Shown: positions 43,385-52,429 of the stretch, in pieces | How the letters are laid out: every line of letters starts with the position of its first letter | Numbering within the stretch: position 1 is the stretch's first letter | Assembly (NCBI RefSeq): GCF_001580365.1 | Contig: NZ_CP014480.1 | Location: 2,696,961 to 2,760,960, forward strand | Length of the DNA: 64,000 bases | Direction: 5' to 3' | Source: Kocuria turfanensis | GTDB lineage: Bacteria > Actinomycetota > Actinomycetes > Actinomycetales > Micrococcaceae | Position numbers and translations under genes: made by a program | The notes under the pieces: model-generated | Seen by the model: the letters and a program-made list of their open reading frames with translations, nothing else | What the model was told of the DNA's origin: nothing | Database searches by the model: none

Positions 43385-44986
43385 CTACAGGTGCCGGCCC
43401 GCCAGCTGCTCGGCGATGTAGTCGGCCTGGCGGGTGGCCAGCGCCACGATCGTCAGCGTGGGGTTCGCCGCCGCCCCGGTGGTGAACAGCGAGCCGTCGG
43501 AGACGAACAGGTTCGGCACGTCGTGGGTCTGGCCGAACGCGTTGGTCACCCCGTCCTCGGGGCGCTCGCTCATCCGCGCCGTGCCCATGTTGTGCGTCGC
43601 CGGGTACGGCGGGGTGCGGTGCGTGGACACCGCGCCCACGGACTCGTAGAGCAGGGAGCCCTGCTGGTAGCCGTGGTTGCGCATCGCCACGTCGTTCGGG
43701 TGGTCGTCGAAGTGCACGTTGGGCACGGGCAGGCCCAGGTGGTCGGTCACCGTGGTGTTGAGGGTCACCCGGTTGGTCTCCTGCGGCATGTCCTCGCCCA
43801 CCACCCACATCCCGGCGGTGTGCTCGTAGCCGTCGAGCAGGGCGGTGAAGTCCGGTCCCCACGCGCCGGGGTCCCCGAAGCTGGCCAGGAAGGCCGGCCC
43901 CAGGGAGATCGTCTCCATGTAGTAGCCGCCGGCGAACCCCCGGTCCACGTCGTGCCGGGACTCGTCGGCGACGATCCCGGCCATCGTCTCGCCCCGGTAC
44001 ATGCGCACCGGGCGGTCGAACTGCGCGTAGACCGATCCGGTGGTGTGGCGCATGTAGTTGCGGCCCAGCTGCCCCGACGAGTTGGCGAGCCCGTCCGGGA
44101 ACAGGGGGGACGCCGAGAGCATCAGCAGCCGCGGCGTCTCGATCGCGTTGCACGCCACGGCCACGAGCCGTGCCCGCTGCCGCTGCACCTGGCCGTCCCC
44201 GTCCACGTAGACCACGCTGTCCACGAGGCCCTTCTCCGTGTGGGTGATCTGCACGGCGTGGCACTGCGGGCGCAGGTCGAGGTGGCCGGTGCGCAGGGCC
44301 TTGGGGATCTCCGAGACGAGCGTGGACCACTTGGACCGGTTCTTGTCGCCCTGGAAGTTGAACCCGTCCTGGATGGAGGCCGGGCGCCCGTCGTACGGTT
44401 CCGCGTTGGTCCCGTACGGGCCGGTCGCGTAGTGCCGGTAGCCGAGCTTCTGCGCGCCCGCCGCGAGCACCTTGTAGTTGTTGTTCGCGGGCAGCGGGGG
44501 ACGGCCGTGGCGGTGGGTGCTGCCGATCTTCCGCTCGGCGCGGTCGTAGTACGGGGCCAGGTCCTCGAGCGTGATCGGCCAGTCCAGCAGGTTGGCGCCG
44601 TCCACGCGCCCGTAGACGCTGCGCGTGCGGAACTCGTGGGCCTTGAACCGCGGCGTGGCCCCCGACCAGTGCGTGGTGGTCCCGCCGACGGCCTTGACCA
44701 GCCACGCCGGGAGGTTGGGGAAGTCCCGGGCGATCCGCCAGGACCCCGTGGTGGTCCGGGGGTCCAGCCAGGCCATCTGGTGGAAGGCCTCCCACTCGTC
44801 GTTGACCCAGTCCTCGCTGGTCAGGTGCGGCCCGGCCTCCAGCAGGACCACCTTGATGCCCTTCTCGGTCAGCTCGTGGGCCAGTGTTCCTCCGCCGGCG
44901 CCGGAGCCGATGACGACGACGGCGGAGTCGTCGTCCAGCGCGATCCGGGCGGAGGGCTGCTGCTGGTCCTGGGGCGTGGTGGTCAT
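43385..44986 (-). CDS. GMC-family oxidoreductase (gluconate 2-dehydrogenase-like large subunit)
   Basis: This FAD-dependent dehydrogenase has 533 residues. The dinucleotide motif is VVVIGSGAGGGTLAHEL (about residues 23-39), followed by the adenine-binding LLEAGPHL and the substrate-side segment GGTTTHWSGATPRF. Near the C-terminus, THNMGTARM carries the catalytic His and GAAANPTLTIVALATR the flavin-contact Asn. The closest well-known type is the flavoprotein subunit of membrane-bound gluconate or sorbitol dehydrogenases. Its start overlaps the stop of the small subunit gene (ATGA). No cytochrome subunit gene is adjacent, so electron transfer must use another partner. Confidence 0.9.
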   Translation of the reverse strand: MTTTPQDQQQPSARIALDDDSAVVVIGSGAGGGTLAHELTEKGIKVVLLEAGPHLTSEDWVNDEWEAFHQMAWLDPRTTTGSWRIARDFPNLPAWLVKAVGGTTTHWSGATPRFKAHEFRTRSVYGRVDGANLLDWPITLEDLAPYYDRAERKIGSTHRHGRPPLPANNNYKVLAAGAQKLGYRHYATGPYGTNAEPYDGRPASIQDGFNFQGDKNRSKWSTLVSEIPKALRTGHLDLRPQCHAVQITHTEKGLVDSVVYVDGDGQVQRQRARLVAVACNAIETPRLLMLSASPLFPDGLANSSGQLGRNYMRHTTGSVYAQFDRPVRMYRGETMAGIVADESRHDVDRGFAGGYYMETISLGPAFLASFGDPGAWGPDFTALLDGYEHTAGMWVVGEDMPQETNRVTLNTTVTDHLGLPVPNVHFDDHPNDVAMRNHGYQQGSLLYESVGAVSTHRTPPYPATHNMGTARMSERPEDGVTNAFGQTHDVPNLFVSDGSLFTTGAAANPTLTIVALATRQADYIAEQLAGRHL

Positions 44987-45597
44987 GCGGTCTCTCCCGG
45001 CTCGACGACGTCCGACCCCTTGAAGAGGTCGCTGAAGGGCTGTTCGGTGGTCTCGGAGGCGCCCTGCTGGTCCAGGTTCCACCCCTCCTTGGGGGCGGCG
45101 GTCACCACCGGGTAGCCGAGGCGGCCGCACTCGGGCAGCTCCTCCTCGGACTCCTCGACGCGCGGGTCGGGCAGCCAGTCGAGGTCGTCGAAGCCGCGGT
45201 GCAGGTAGCCGCCCTTCGAGAAGGACTCGCCCTCGTAGCCCAGGGCCTCCCACACCTCGTGGTCGTCGTAGAAGTGCAGCACGGTGGTGCGGCGGACGAA
45301 CCCGAAGAACTCGAGGTCGGCGATCCGCTTGAGCACGTTCAGGGCGGCCTCGTCGGGGAGGTCCACGAACGGCTCGTCGCTGAGCGAGTCGAGGGTCAGC
45401 AGCCCCTGGGTCAGGGCCATCCGGAACCAGGTGGAGTTCTCGGCCTCGGCCACGATCTTCTCGGTCATCCGTTCGTACGGGCCGTCCGGGAGCTGCGGGT
45501 GCGGGAACGCGACCCGCACGATCCGCGTCAGGGTGCGCTTCGCCTCGTCCGTCAGGGCGAGGGCGTTCAGGGCGGAGTACTTCGCGGGATAGACCAT
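44983..45597 (-). CDS. Gluconate 2-dehydrogenase subunit 3-like protein
   Basis: This 204-residue protein matches the small subunit that accompanies GMC dehydrogenases of the gluconate 2-dehydrogenase type: LTRIVRVAFPHPQLPDGPYERMTEKI, TLDSLSDEPFVDLPDE, VLHFYDDHEVWEALGYEG. In characterised complexes this subunit helps fold or export the flavoprotein, often with a Tat signal. No twin-arginine signal is visible here, so the complex may be cytoplasmic. GAGGAG precedes the ATG. Confidence 0.88.
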   Translation of the reverse strand: MVYPAKYSALNALALTDEAKRTLTRIVRVAFPHPQLPDGPYERMTEKIVAEAENSTWFRMALTQGLLTLDSLSDEPFVDLPDEAALNVLKRIADLEFFGFVRRTTVLHFYDDHEVWEALGYEGESFSKGGYLHRGFDDLDWLPDPRVEESEEELPECGRLGYPVVTAAPKEGWNLDQQGASETTEQPFSDLFKGSDVVEPGETA

Positions 45598-45638
45598 GGG
45601 TCTCCTCCTCGTCGGCGCTGCCGGGTGTCACCACCGAG

Positions 45639-45689
45639 TGTGAGTCAGATCACCACCGCGGGCCAGACGTGTTATCGCAGGGCGAGAAC
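45639..45689. promoter_or_regulatory. CRP-like site and palindrome upstream of the GMC dehydrogenase operon
   Basis: TGTGAGTCAGATCACC (45639-45654) matches TGTGA-N6-TCACA with one mismatch. GTTATCGC-AGG-GCGAGAAC (45671-45689) is an 8-base inverted repeat with one mismatch; its GTTATCG half resembles the GntR operator at 41989. Both lie in the divergent gap to the acetyltransferase gene. Confidence 0.5.
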
Positions 45690-45741
45690 GCCCGCCCGGC
45701 GCGGCGACACGTGAGAGCATGGGCCGGTCGAAGGAGGCCGC

Positions 45742-46179
45742 ATGATCGTGGACCGACTGCCCGAGCACCTGTGCGAGGACGCCGTGGCCCTGTGGGAGGA
45801 CGCGGGGCTGACCCGTCCGTGGAACGACCCGCGGGCGGACCTGGCCCGGGCCCTGGCGGGGCCCTCGTCCACGGTGCTGGCCGCCGTCGAGGAGGACGGG
45901 CTCGTGGGCACCGCGATGGTCGGCCACGACGGGCACCGGGGCTGGGTGTACTACGTGGCCGTGCGGCCCTCCCACCGGGGGAGAGGCCTGGGCCGGGCGC
46001 TGATGGCCGCGTGCGAGCAGTGGGTGGCCGGGCGCGGCATCCCGAAGATGCAGCTGATGGTGCGCACCGGCAACGCGGGCACGCGGGACTTCTACGAGCG
46101 GCTCGGCTACGCCGTGCAGGACACCGTGGTGCTCGGGAAGTTCTTCGACCCGCGGCGCCAGGCCCAGCAGAGCGGCTGA
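45742..46179 (+). CDS. GNAT-family N-acetyltransferase
   Basis: This 145-residue acetyltransferase resembles YpeA. It has EDGLVGTAMVGHDGHRGWVYYVAVRPSHRGRGLG, where the R-G-x-G motif binds acetyl-CoA, and ends with KMQLMVRTGNAGTRDFYERLGY. GAAGGAGG precedes the ATG. The acceptor is unknown. It is divergent from the GMC dehydrogenase operon and convergent with the DUF5996 gene, so context gives no clue. Confidence 0.88.
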   Translation: MIVDRLPEHLCEDAVALWEDAGLTRPWNDPRADLARALAGPSSTVLAAVEEDGLVGTAMVGHDGHRGWVYYVAVRPSHRGRGLGRALMAACEQWVAGRGIPKMQLMVRTGNAGTRDFYERLGYAVQDTVVLGKFFDPRRQAQQSG

Positions 46180-46198
46180 GCGCCGCCGGCTCCGCCCC

Positions 46199-47125
46199 TC
46201 AGACGCGGGGGTCCGTGACCCCGCCCGGGCAGTCGTAGTGGAAGAAGTCCCAGGCGCTGCGGCGCGCCCCGGCCCGGTAGGCGCTGTCCCAGAACTCGAG
46301 GACGGCGCCGTGCGGGTCGGCCAGTTCCCGGACGTCGTCGTAGCGCAGGACCGCCAGGTGGCTCCCGCCGCGCTCGGTCCAACGCGCCGTGTCCGGCCGC
46401 AGCGGCTCGGCGGCCAGCCCGTCCGGCTCCGGGGCGGTGTAGGAGTAGAAGGCCGGCTCGGGGAAGGCGTCGTCGCCGAACCAGAACCCGGAGCTGATGA
46501 CCTCCCGCGAGTACGCCTCGCCGGTCACCGGGTCCGCGCCGGGCGGGACGTCCACGGCCGTGTCGGCGAAGCGGGTCACCGCGATGTCGAACGTGTGCCA
46601 GAAGTGGTGGACGGGACTGGTCTTGCCGGACCACTCGCCGGCGAACCGCTCGAGCAGCAGGTTCACCTGGCCCAGCACCTGCCAGTACCGGGTCACGGCG
46701 GCGGGGTCGTAGGCGGCGTGCTCGGTGTCCTCGGCGAACGGGCGCCCGGAGTCGGGCAGGTCGAAGGGCCGGGGGTCGGCGATGGTGACCTCCACCCCGG
46801 CGGCTCGGAGGGCGTGCAGCAGGCGGGCGTGGAACGCCGCCACGGACAGCCCCGGGAGGGCGAAGGAGTGCCGCAGGCCCGTGGCGGTGCTGAGGTCCAG
46901 GCGGTGGTCGAGCAGGTCGAGGTCGATCGCGAAGACCGGGTCGCGGCCCATCGGCCGGGTGGTCAGTCCGCGACCGGTGACGTGGAACGGCACGTTCCAC
47001 CAGTGGTTGCGGCGGGGCGCGGCCGCCAGCCGCACCTTGCCGACCACCTGCAGGAACCGGTGGACGGTCTCCCGGGTCTCCCGCCAGGGCTCGTAGGGCA
47101 TCTCGGGGAAAGCGACGTGGTCCAT
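46199..47125 (-). CDS. DUF5996 family protein
   Basis: This 308-residue protein of unknown function shows typical family segments: RETVHRFLQVVGKVRLAAAPRRNHWWNVPF, VFAIDLDLLDHRLDL, SPVHHFWHTFDIAVTRF and the C-terminal WDFFHYDCPG. No catalytic set is known to me. GAGGAGG precedes ATG 47125; the frame remains open upstream, but that part is a shadow of the divergent zinc-finger gene. Family membership is by recognition only. Confidence 0.8.
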   Translation of the reverse strand: MDHVAFPEMPYEPWRETRETVHRFLQVVGKVRLAAAPRRNHWWNVPFHVTGRGLTTRPMGRDPVFAIDLDLLDHRLDLSTATGLRHSFALPGLSVAAFHARLLHALRAAGVEVTIADPRPFDLPDSGRPFAEDTEHAAYDPAAVTRYWQVLGQVNLLLERFAGEWSGKTSPVHHFWHTFDIAVTRFADTAVDVPPGADPVTGEAYSREVISSGFWFGDDAFPEPAFYSYTAPEPDGLAAEPLRPDTARWTERGGSHLAVLRYDDVRELADPHGAVLEFWDSAYRAGARRSAWDFFHYDCPGGVTDPRV

Positions 47126-47254
47126 GGCGTCCTCCTCGGCCCAGTGTGCGGCCGTCCCGTCGGGAAATCCAGGGCTGGTCGAGGCTCCGCCGCCGTGGGA
47201 CAGTGGTGCCGGGCGCCGCGCGGCGCGGCGGCCCGCGACGCGGGGGTGGTCGGC

Positions 47255-47602
47255 ATGGCCGAGGACGACATCGACGTGGGCGCCGGTCCGAGCGGGACCG
47301 GGTGCGCCGAGTGCCTGGCGGACGGGGGCTGGTGGGTGCACCTGCGCCGGTGCGCCCGGTGCGGGCACATCGGGTGCTGCGACACCTCCCCGGCCCAGCA
47401 CGCCACCGCCCACCACCGGCGGACGGGCCACCGGTACGTGCGCAGCTTCGAGCCGGGGGAGTCCTGGTGGTGGGACTACGCCACCGGCACCTTCGTGGAG
47501 GGCCCCGATCTCGCCCCGCCGCAGCACCGCCCGGAGGACCAGCCGGTCCCCGGCCCGGCGGGGGCCGTTCCCGCCGACTGGCGCCGGCACATCCACCGGT
47601 GA
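47255..47602 (+). CDS. UBP-type zinc finger protein
   Basis: This 115-residue protein consists mainly of a UBP-type (ZnF-UBP) zinc finger. CAECLADGGWWVHLRRCARCGHIGCCD supplies the cysteines, and HATAHHRRTGHRYVRSFEPGESWWWDYATG the histidines and aromatic pocket. In eukaryotes this fold binds ubiquitin tails; the bacterial role is unknown. The start is uncertain because the Shine-Dalgarno sequence is weak. The DHA2 exporter gene follows after 31 bases and may be co-transcribed. Confidence 0.82.
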   Translation: MAEDDIDVGAGPSGTGCAECLADGGWWVHLRRCARCGHIGCCDTSPAQHATAHHRRTGHRYVRSFEPGESWWWDYATGTFVEGPDLAPPQHRPEDQPVPGPAGAVPADWRRHIHR

Positions 47603-47633
47603 CGCCCACCGGGAACCACCGGGTCCTGCCGCG

Positions 47634-49238
47634 ATGAACGACTTCTCCGCGCGCGCCGCTCCCGGTCCGGCCGGCGGGCCGGCGGCGCCGCTGACCTGGG
47701 GGCAGCCCCGCGCCCGGTGGGTGCTCACCGCGACGGTTCTCGGCTCGGCGCTGTCCTTCCTCGACGCGACGGTCGTCAACATCGCCCTGCCCTCCCTCGG
47801 GGCCGACCTCGGGGCGGGCACGGCCGGGCTGACCTGGGTCGTCAACGCCTACGCCCTGACGCTGGCCGCGTTCGTGCTCCTGGGCGGCGCGCTGGGGGAC
47901 CGGTACGGCCGGCGCCGGATCTTCCTCATCGGGGTGACGGTCTTCGCCGCGGCGTCCGTGCTGTGCGGACTGGCCCCGGACACCACGGTCCTCGTGCTCG
48001 CCCGGGCCGCGCAGGGCGTGGGCGGGGCGCTGCTGACGCCGGCCGGCCTCGCGATCCTGCAGGCCTCGTTCGCGCCCGAGGACCGGGCCCGCGCGATCGG
48101 CGCCTGGTCGGGTCTCACAGGGGTCGCCGCGGCGGTCGGGCCGTTCCTCGGCGGATGGCTGGTGCAGGCCGTGAGCTGGCGCTGGGTGTTCCTGATCAAC
48201 CTGCCGCTCGCGCTGGCCGTCGTCGTCATCAGCCTGCGCTGCGTGCCCGAGTCACGGGACCCCGGGGCGGCCGCACGACCGGACGTGCCCGGCTCCGCGC
48301 TGCTGGTGCTGGCCCTCGGCTCGCTGACCTACGGGCTCACCGCGGCGGCCGAGGCGGGCCCCGGCGCCCCCGTTCCGCTCGGCCTGCTCACGGGGGGCCT
48401 GGTGCTGCTGGCCGGGTTCCTCCTGTGGGAGCGGCGCTCGCGCGCCCCGGTCCTGCCGCCCGCGGTGCTCCGGGTGCGCCTGTTCGTGGTCGTGAACGTC
48501 ATCACGCTGCTGGTCTACGCGGCCCTGGGGGCGGTGTTCTTCGCCCTCGTCGTCGCCCTGCAGGTCGGCGCGGGGTTCTCCCCGCTCGCGGCCGGGCTGT
48601 CCCTGCTGCCCGTCACCCTGCTCATGCTGGTGTTCTCGGCGCCCGTCGGCGCCCTCATGAGCCGGACCGGCCCCCGGCCCCTGATGACGCTCGGGCCCCT
48701 GGTCGCCGGGCTCGGCGTGGCCCTGCTGGGCCGCGTCGGGCCCGGCGCCGACTACGTGCTCGACGTCCTCGTGCCCACGACCGTGTTCGGGGCCGGACTG
48801 ACCCTGATCGTCACGCCGCTGACCGCCACCGTCCTCGCGGCCCTGCCCGAGGAGCAGGCGGGGCTGGCCAGCGGGGTGAACAACGCCGTCGCCCGCACCG
48901 GTGGCCTGCTCGCCGTCGCGGCGCTGCCGCTGCTCGGCGGGCTCGGCGACGGCGGCCTCGCCGAACCCGAGCGGGTGCGCGACGCGTTCGTGCTGATCAC
49001 CCGGGTCTGCGCCGGGGCGCTGGTCGTGGGCGGGCTGCTGTCGGCGCTGCTGGTCCGGACCCCCGCGGAGCAGGCCGCCGCCCGCGCGGGGCCCCCGGTC
49101 GGCCGGCCGGCTCCGCCGCGGGCGGCGGTCGCGCCGACGCACTGCGCCGTGGGCGGGCCCCCCGCCGCGCTGCCCCCGGCCGCGTCGCCTCCCGTCGCGG
49201 ACCCGGGGACGCCGGGGGCGGCGCCGACACATCGTTGA
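47634..49238 (+). CDS. DHA2-family MFS drug exporter
   Basis: This 534-residue proton-driven exporter has about fourteen membrane segments. Motifs are LDATVVNIALPSLGADLGAG in helix 1, LGGALGDRYGRRRIFLIG (motif A), RAAQGVGGALLTPAGLAIL (motif B-like) and GVAAAVGPFLGGWLVQAVSWRWVFLINLP (motif C). A Pro/Ala-rich tail of about 50 residues follows the last helix and is probably disordered. The ribosome binding site is weak, which fits coupling to the zinc-finger gene just upstream. The substrate is not predictable. Confidence 0.92.
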   Translation: MNDFSARAAPGPAGGPAAPLTWGQPRARWVLTATVLGSALSFLDATVVNIALPSLGADLGAGTAGLTWVVNAYALTLAAFVLLGGALGDRYGRRRIFLIGVTVFAAASVLCGLAPDTTVLVLARAAQGVGGALLTPAGLAILQASFAPEDRARAIGAWSGLTGVAAAVGPFLGGWLVQAVSWRWVFLINLPLALAVVVISLRCVPESRDPGAAARPDVPGSALLVLALGSLTYGLTAAAEAGPGAPVPLGLLTGGLVLLAGFLLWERRSRAPVLPPAVLRVRLFVVVNVITLLVYAALGAVFFALVVALQVGAGFSPLAAGLSLLPVTLLMLVFSAPVGALMSRTGPRPLMTLGPLVAGLGVALLGRVGPGADYVLDVLVPTTVFGAGLTLIVTPLTATVLAALPEEQAGLASGVNNAVARTGGLLAVAALPLLGGLGDGGLAEPERVRDAFVLITRVCAGALVVGGLLSALLVRTPAEQAAARAGPPVGRPAPPRAAVAPTHCAVGGPPAALPPAASPPVADPGTPGAAPTHR

Positions 49239-49430
49239 CCCCCGCCGCGCGGCGCATCTACCCTGAAGCCCCTCGTCACCGCACAGTTGGTCGCGAGCGC
49301 TCGGACACGGCGGCGCACCGGGACGCCCGGTCGTCCGGGCGGCCGCGAGACCGGTGGGCACCGGTCGGCCCGCGCCGTCGCGCGATCCCGATCCGCATCC
49401 CGGTCACCCGTCCCGAGGACGTGATGTGCC

Positions 49431-51008
49431 GTGCACCGTTGCCAGCCCACCGCCATTCCCGCTCCACCCCGCACCCGTGCACGGCGGTTCCGCCGCGCAC
49501 GGGCCCGCGGGGGCGCCGCCGCGCTCGCCCTCACCGTCCTCCTCGTGGCCGCCCCGGCCACCGAGGCCGGCGCGGTCCCGGGCACCGCGCCCGTGGTCAC
49601 CGCCCCGGCCCCTCCCGGGCTCGAGCAGTTCTACGCCCAGGAGATCGTGTGGACCCCGTGCGGGGTGGCCGCCGAGTGCGCCACGGTGCGCGCCCCGCTG
49701 GACCACGCCGACCCGGCCGCCGGGGAGATCGACCTCGCCCTCGTCCGGGTGGCGAGCACCGGCGCCGCCGCGCGGCAGGGCTCGCTGCTCGTCAACTTCG
49801 GCGGCCCGGGCGGCTCCGGCACCGCGGGGATCGAGGGCTGGGCGGCCGGCCTGGACCCGAGCGTGCGCGCCGCCTACGACGTCGTGGGCTTCGACCCCCG
49901 GGGCGTGGGCGCCTCCACGGCGGTGGAGTGCGTGGACGGGCCCACGATCGACGCCTGGCGCGCCGCCCCGGTCGACCCGGACACCCCGGAGGGGCTGGCC
50001 GAGCGCATCGCGCGCGCCGAGCAGTTCGCCGCCGCCTGCGCCGCCACCACCGGTCCGCTCCTGGGGGAGGTCGACACCGACAGCGCCGCCCGGGACCTGG
50101 ACCTGCTGCGCGCGGCGCTGGGGGACGAGCAGCTGAACTACCTGGGCTACTCCTACGGCACCCAGCTCGGGGCCGCCTACACCGAGCTGTTCCCGGAGCG
50201 CACCGGCCGGTTCGTCCTGGACGCCGCGGTCGACCCGGCCCTGGGCATCGCGGAGATGACGGTCCAGCAGGCCGCCGCGTTCGAGCGGTCCCTGCGGGTC
50301 TTCGCCGCCTCCTGCCTGCCGCAGGACGGCTGCCCGCTCGAGGGCACCGTGGACGAGGCCGTGGCGCAGATCGACGCCCTGCTGGAACGCCTCGAGACGC
50401 AGCCGCTGCCCACCGCCGACGGCCGGCCGCTGACCGCGGACGACGCGTTCGCCGGCATCTACACCCCGCTCTACGAGGAGCGGATCTGGTGGCTCCTCGG
50501 CCAGGCGCTGGAGCGGGCCCTGGACCACGGGGACGGGACGGCGCTGATGTTCCTGGCCGACGCGGCGTACGGGCGCAACCCCGACGGGACGTACACCAAC
50601 GCCGACGAGGCGAACGCGGCCGTGAACTGCCTGGACTACCCCGTGGACGACAGCCCCGCGGCCATGGCGGCCCTGGACGCGCGGCTGCAGGAGGTCGCGC
50701 CCACGCTCGGGGACCGCTTCAGCCACGACGAGGTCACCTGCGGGGTCTGGCCCTACGAGCCGGTCTCCCCGCCGGCGCCGGTCGACGGGGCCGGGGCCGG
50801 TCCCGTCCTCGTGGTCGGCGGCACGGGGGACCCGGCCACGCCCTACGCCTGGTCCCGGGCGCTCGCCGCGCAGCTGGAGGGCGGGCACCTGCTCACCCGG
50901 GAAGGGGAGGGGCACGGCTCCTACCTGCGGGGCAACCTCTGCGTGGACGAGGTCGTCAACGGCTACCTGCTCCAGGGCGTGCTCCCGGCGCAGGAGAGGA
51001 CCTGCTGA
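49431..51008 (+). CDS. Secreted alpha/beta-hydrolase (tripeptidyl aminopeptidase type)
   Basis: This 525-residue protein begins with an Arg-rich n-region and a hydrophobic signal segment (ALALTVLLVAAPATEAGA) suited to Sec export. The mature hydrolase has the oxyanion region NFGGPGGSG, the nucleophile elbow GYSYGTQLG (Ser), an Asp in GGTGDPATPYAWS and the His in GEGHGSYLRG, matching the S33-type tripeptidyl aminopeptidases of actinobacteria with their C-terminal TAP domain. I chose GTG 49431 as the first start that includes the full signal. A terminator follows. About 190 bases upstream hold no recognised feature. Confidence 0.88.
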   Translation: MHRCQPTAIPAPPRTRARRFRRARARGGAAALALTVLLVAAPATEAGAVPGTAPVVTAPAPPGLEQFYAQEIVWTPCGVAAECATVRAPLDHADPAAGEIDLALVRVASTGAAARQGSLLVNFGGPGGSGTAGIEGWAAGLDPSVRAAYDVVGFDPRGVGASTAVECVDGPTIDAWRAAPVDPDTPEGLAERIARAEQFAAACAATTGPLLGEVDTDSAARDLDLLRAALGDEQLNYLGYSYGTQLGAAYTELFPERTGRFVLDAAVDPALGIAEMTVQQAAAFERSLRVFAASCLPQDGCPLEGTVDEAVAQIDALLERLETQPLPTADGRPLTADDAFAGIYTPLYEERIWWLLGQALERALDHGDGTALMFLADAAYGRNPDGTYTNADEANAAVNCLDYPVDDSPAAMAALDARLQEVAPTLGDRFSHDEVTCGVWPYEPVSPPAPVDGAGAGPVLVVGGTGDPATPYAWSRALAAQLEGGHLLTREGEGHGSYLRGNLCVDEVVNGYLLQGVLPAQERTC

Positions 51009-51014
51009 GCCGGG

Positions 51015-51045
51015 GCGCCGGCCCGGCTCATGAGCGGGCCGGCGC
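51015..51045. terminator. Terminator after the secreted hydrolase gene
   Basis: An 11-base perfect stem (51015-51025 with 51035-51045) surrounds a nine-base loop whose bases can pair further (CTCATGAG). It starts seven bases after the stop. Confidence 0.72.
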
Positions 51046-51225
51046 GAGATCGTCCCCGCACCGGCCCAGCCACCAGGGAAATCAGGAAGATCCGGTGGCT
51101 CCGGCCCATCCTACTGAGCCCCCGGTCACGGTTCAGCACTTGATTTTTCCAGCAGAACGTGACCTTGCGCGGGGTACCGGGCGGGATCCGGGGGGAGGAT
51201 GCTGGACGGTGGAGAGGGGCACACC

Positions 51226-52413
51226 ATGGGGGACCGGGACGAGCCGCGGCCGTGGGGCGTGGCGGGAGCGGCTGCGGCGTGCGCCGCGCTGCTGTTGACC
51301 GGCTGCGCCGCGGGCGGCCTCGGGCCCGTGAGCGAGCAGCTGGGCGCCCCGGCCGCCGCGCCCGAGCTGGAGGTGCAGACCGTCGTCGACGGGCTGAGCA
51401 ACCCCTGGGACGTGGCCCTGACCCCGGAGGGCACCGCCCTGGTCACGGAGCGCGGCGGCCGGCTGCTCGCCCACGACGCGCAGGGCACCCGGGAGGTCGC
51501 GGCCGACCTGGACGACGTGTTCGTGGGCAGCGAGGCGGGGCTGATGGGACTGGCGGTGTCCCCGGAGTTCGGCCGGACCCGGGAGTTCTTCCTGTGCCAC
51601 GCGACGCGGGCGGAGGACGGCGGGCCGCGCGACGTCCGGGTCACCCGCTGGCGGCTCGACGGGCCCGCCCGGGCGGCCGAGCGCACCGGGACGGTGGTCG
51701 ACGGGCTGCCCATCAGCTCCGGCCGGCACAGCGGCTGCCGGCTGCGCTTCGCCCCGGACGGCACCCTGCGCGTGGGCACCGGGGACGCGGCCCAGGGCGA
51801 GAACCCGCAGGACCCCGGCTCGCTCGGGGGCAAGACGCTGCGGCTGCACGCCGACGGCACGGTCCCGGACGACAACCCGTTCGCCGACCGGCAGGGCAGC
51901 GCCGCCGCCGTGTACACCCTGGGCCACCGCAACGTGCAGGGCCTCGCGGTGCAGCCGGGCACGGGCACCCTGTGGTCCGCGGAGCACGGCCCCGGCCGCG
52001 ACGACGAGATCAACGAACTGCGCCCCGGCGGCAACTACGGGTGGGACCCGGTGCCCGGCTACGACGAGTCCACCCCGATGACCGACCTCGAGAAGTTCCC
52101 GGACGCGGTCGAGGCCGCATGGTCCTCCGGCCGCCCGACCGTGGCCGTCAGCGGCGCCGCCTTCCTGGAGGGCCCGCAGTGGGGGGCGTGGGACGGGGCC
52201 CTCGCCGTGGCGGAGCTGAAGAACACCGGCGTGGGGGTCTACCGGGTGGAGGGCACCGGGATCACGGGCACCACGCGGATGCGGGAGCTGGAGAACGACT
52301 ACGGCCGGCTGCGCTCGCTGACCCTCGACGAGGACGGCGCGCTGTGGGTGACCACCTCCAACGGCGACGACGACGCCGTGCTGCGCGTCACGGCCCGCGC
52401 CGCGGAGGGCTGA
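51226..52413 (+). CDS. PQQ-dependent-type aldose sugar dehydrogenase lipoprotein
   Basis: This 395-residue protein starts with a lipoprotein signal (CAALLLTGCAAGG) and continues as a six-bladed propeller of the soluble glucose dehydrogenase/sorbosone dehydrogenase family. Landmarks are DGLSNPWDVALTPEG, GLMGLAVSPEF, the catalytic-type His in SSGRHSGCRLRFAPDG, GHRNVQGLAVQP, EHGPGRDDEINEL and GGNYGWD. Such enzymes oxidise aldoses outside the membrane with PQQ; PQQ synthesis genes are not in this window. GGAGAGG precedes ATG 51226, and an upstream start at 51199 is less likely. It converges with the siderophore uptake operon. Confidence 0.9.
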   Translation: MGDRDEPRPWGVAGAAAACAALLLTGCAAGGLGPVSEQLGAPAAAPELEVQTVVDGLSNPWDVALTPEGTALVTERGGRLLAHDAQGTREVAADLDDVFVGSEAGLMGLAVSPEFGRTREFFLCHATRAEDGGPRDVRVTRWRLDGPARAAERTGTVVDGLPISSGRHSGCRLRFAPDGTLRVGTGDAAQGENPQDPGSLGGKTLRLHADGTVPDDNPFADRQGSAAAVYTLGHRNVQGLAVQPGTGTLWSAEHGPGRDDEINELRPGGNYGWDPVPGYDESTPMTDLEKFPDAVEAAWSSGRPTVAVSGAAFLEGPQWGAWDGALAVAELKNTGVGVYRVEGTGITGTTRMRELENDYGRLRSLTLDEDGALWVTTSNGDDDAVLRVTARAAEG

Positions 52414-52429
52414 CCCGGCGCGGGCGGGC

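Noticed and set aside
47717..51298. A 1193-codon open frame across the exporter and secreted hydrolase genes
   Set aside because: It is out of frame with two clear proteins, runs through a terminator and reads as Arg/Gly/Ala/Pro repeats.
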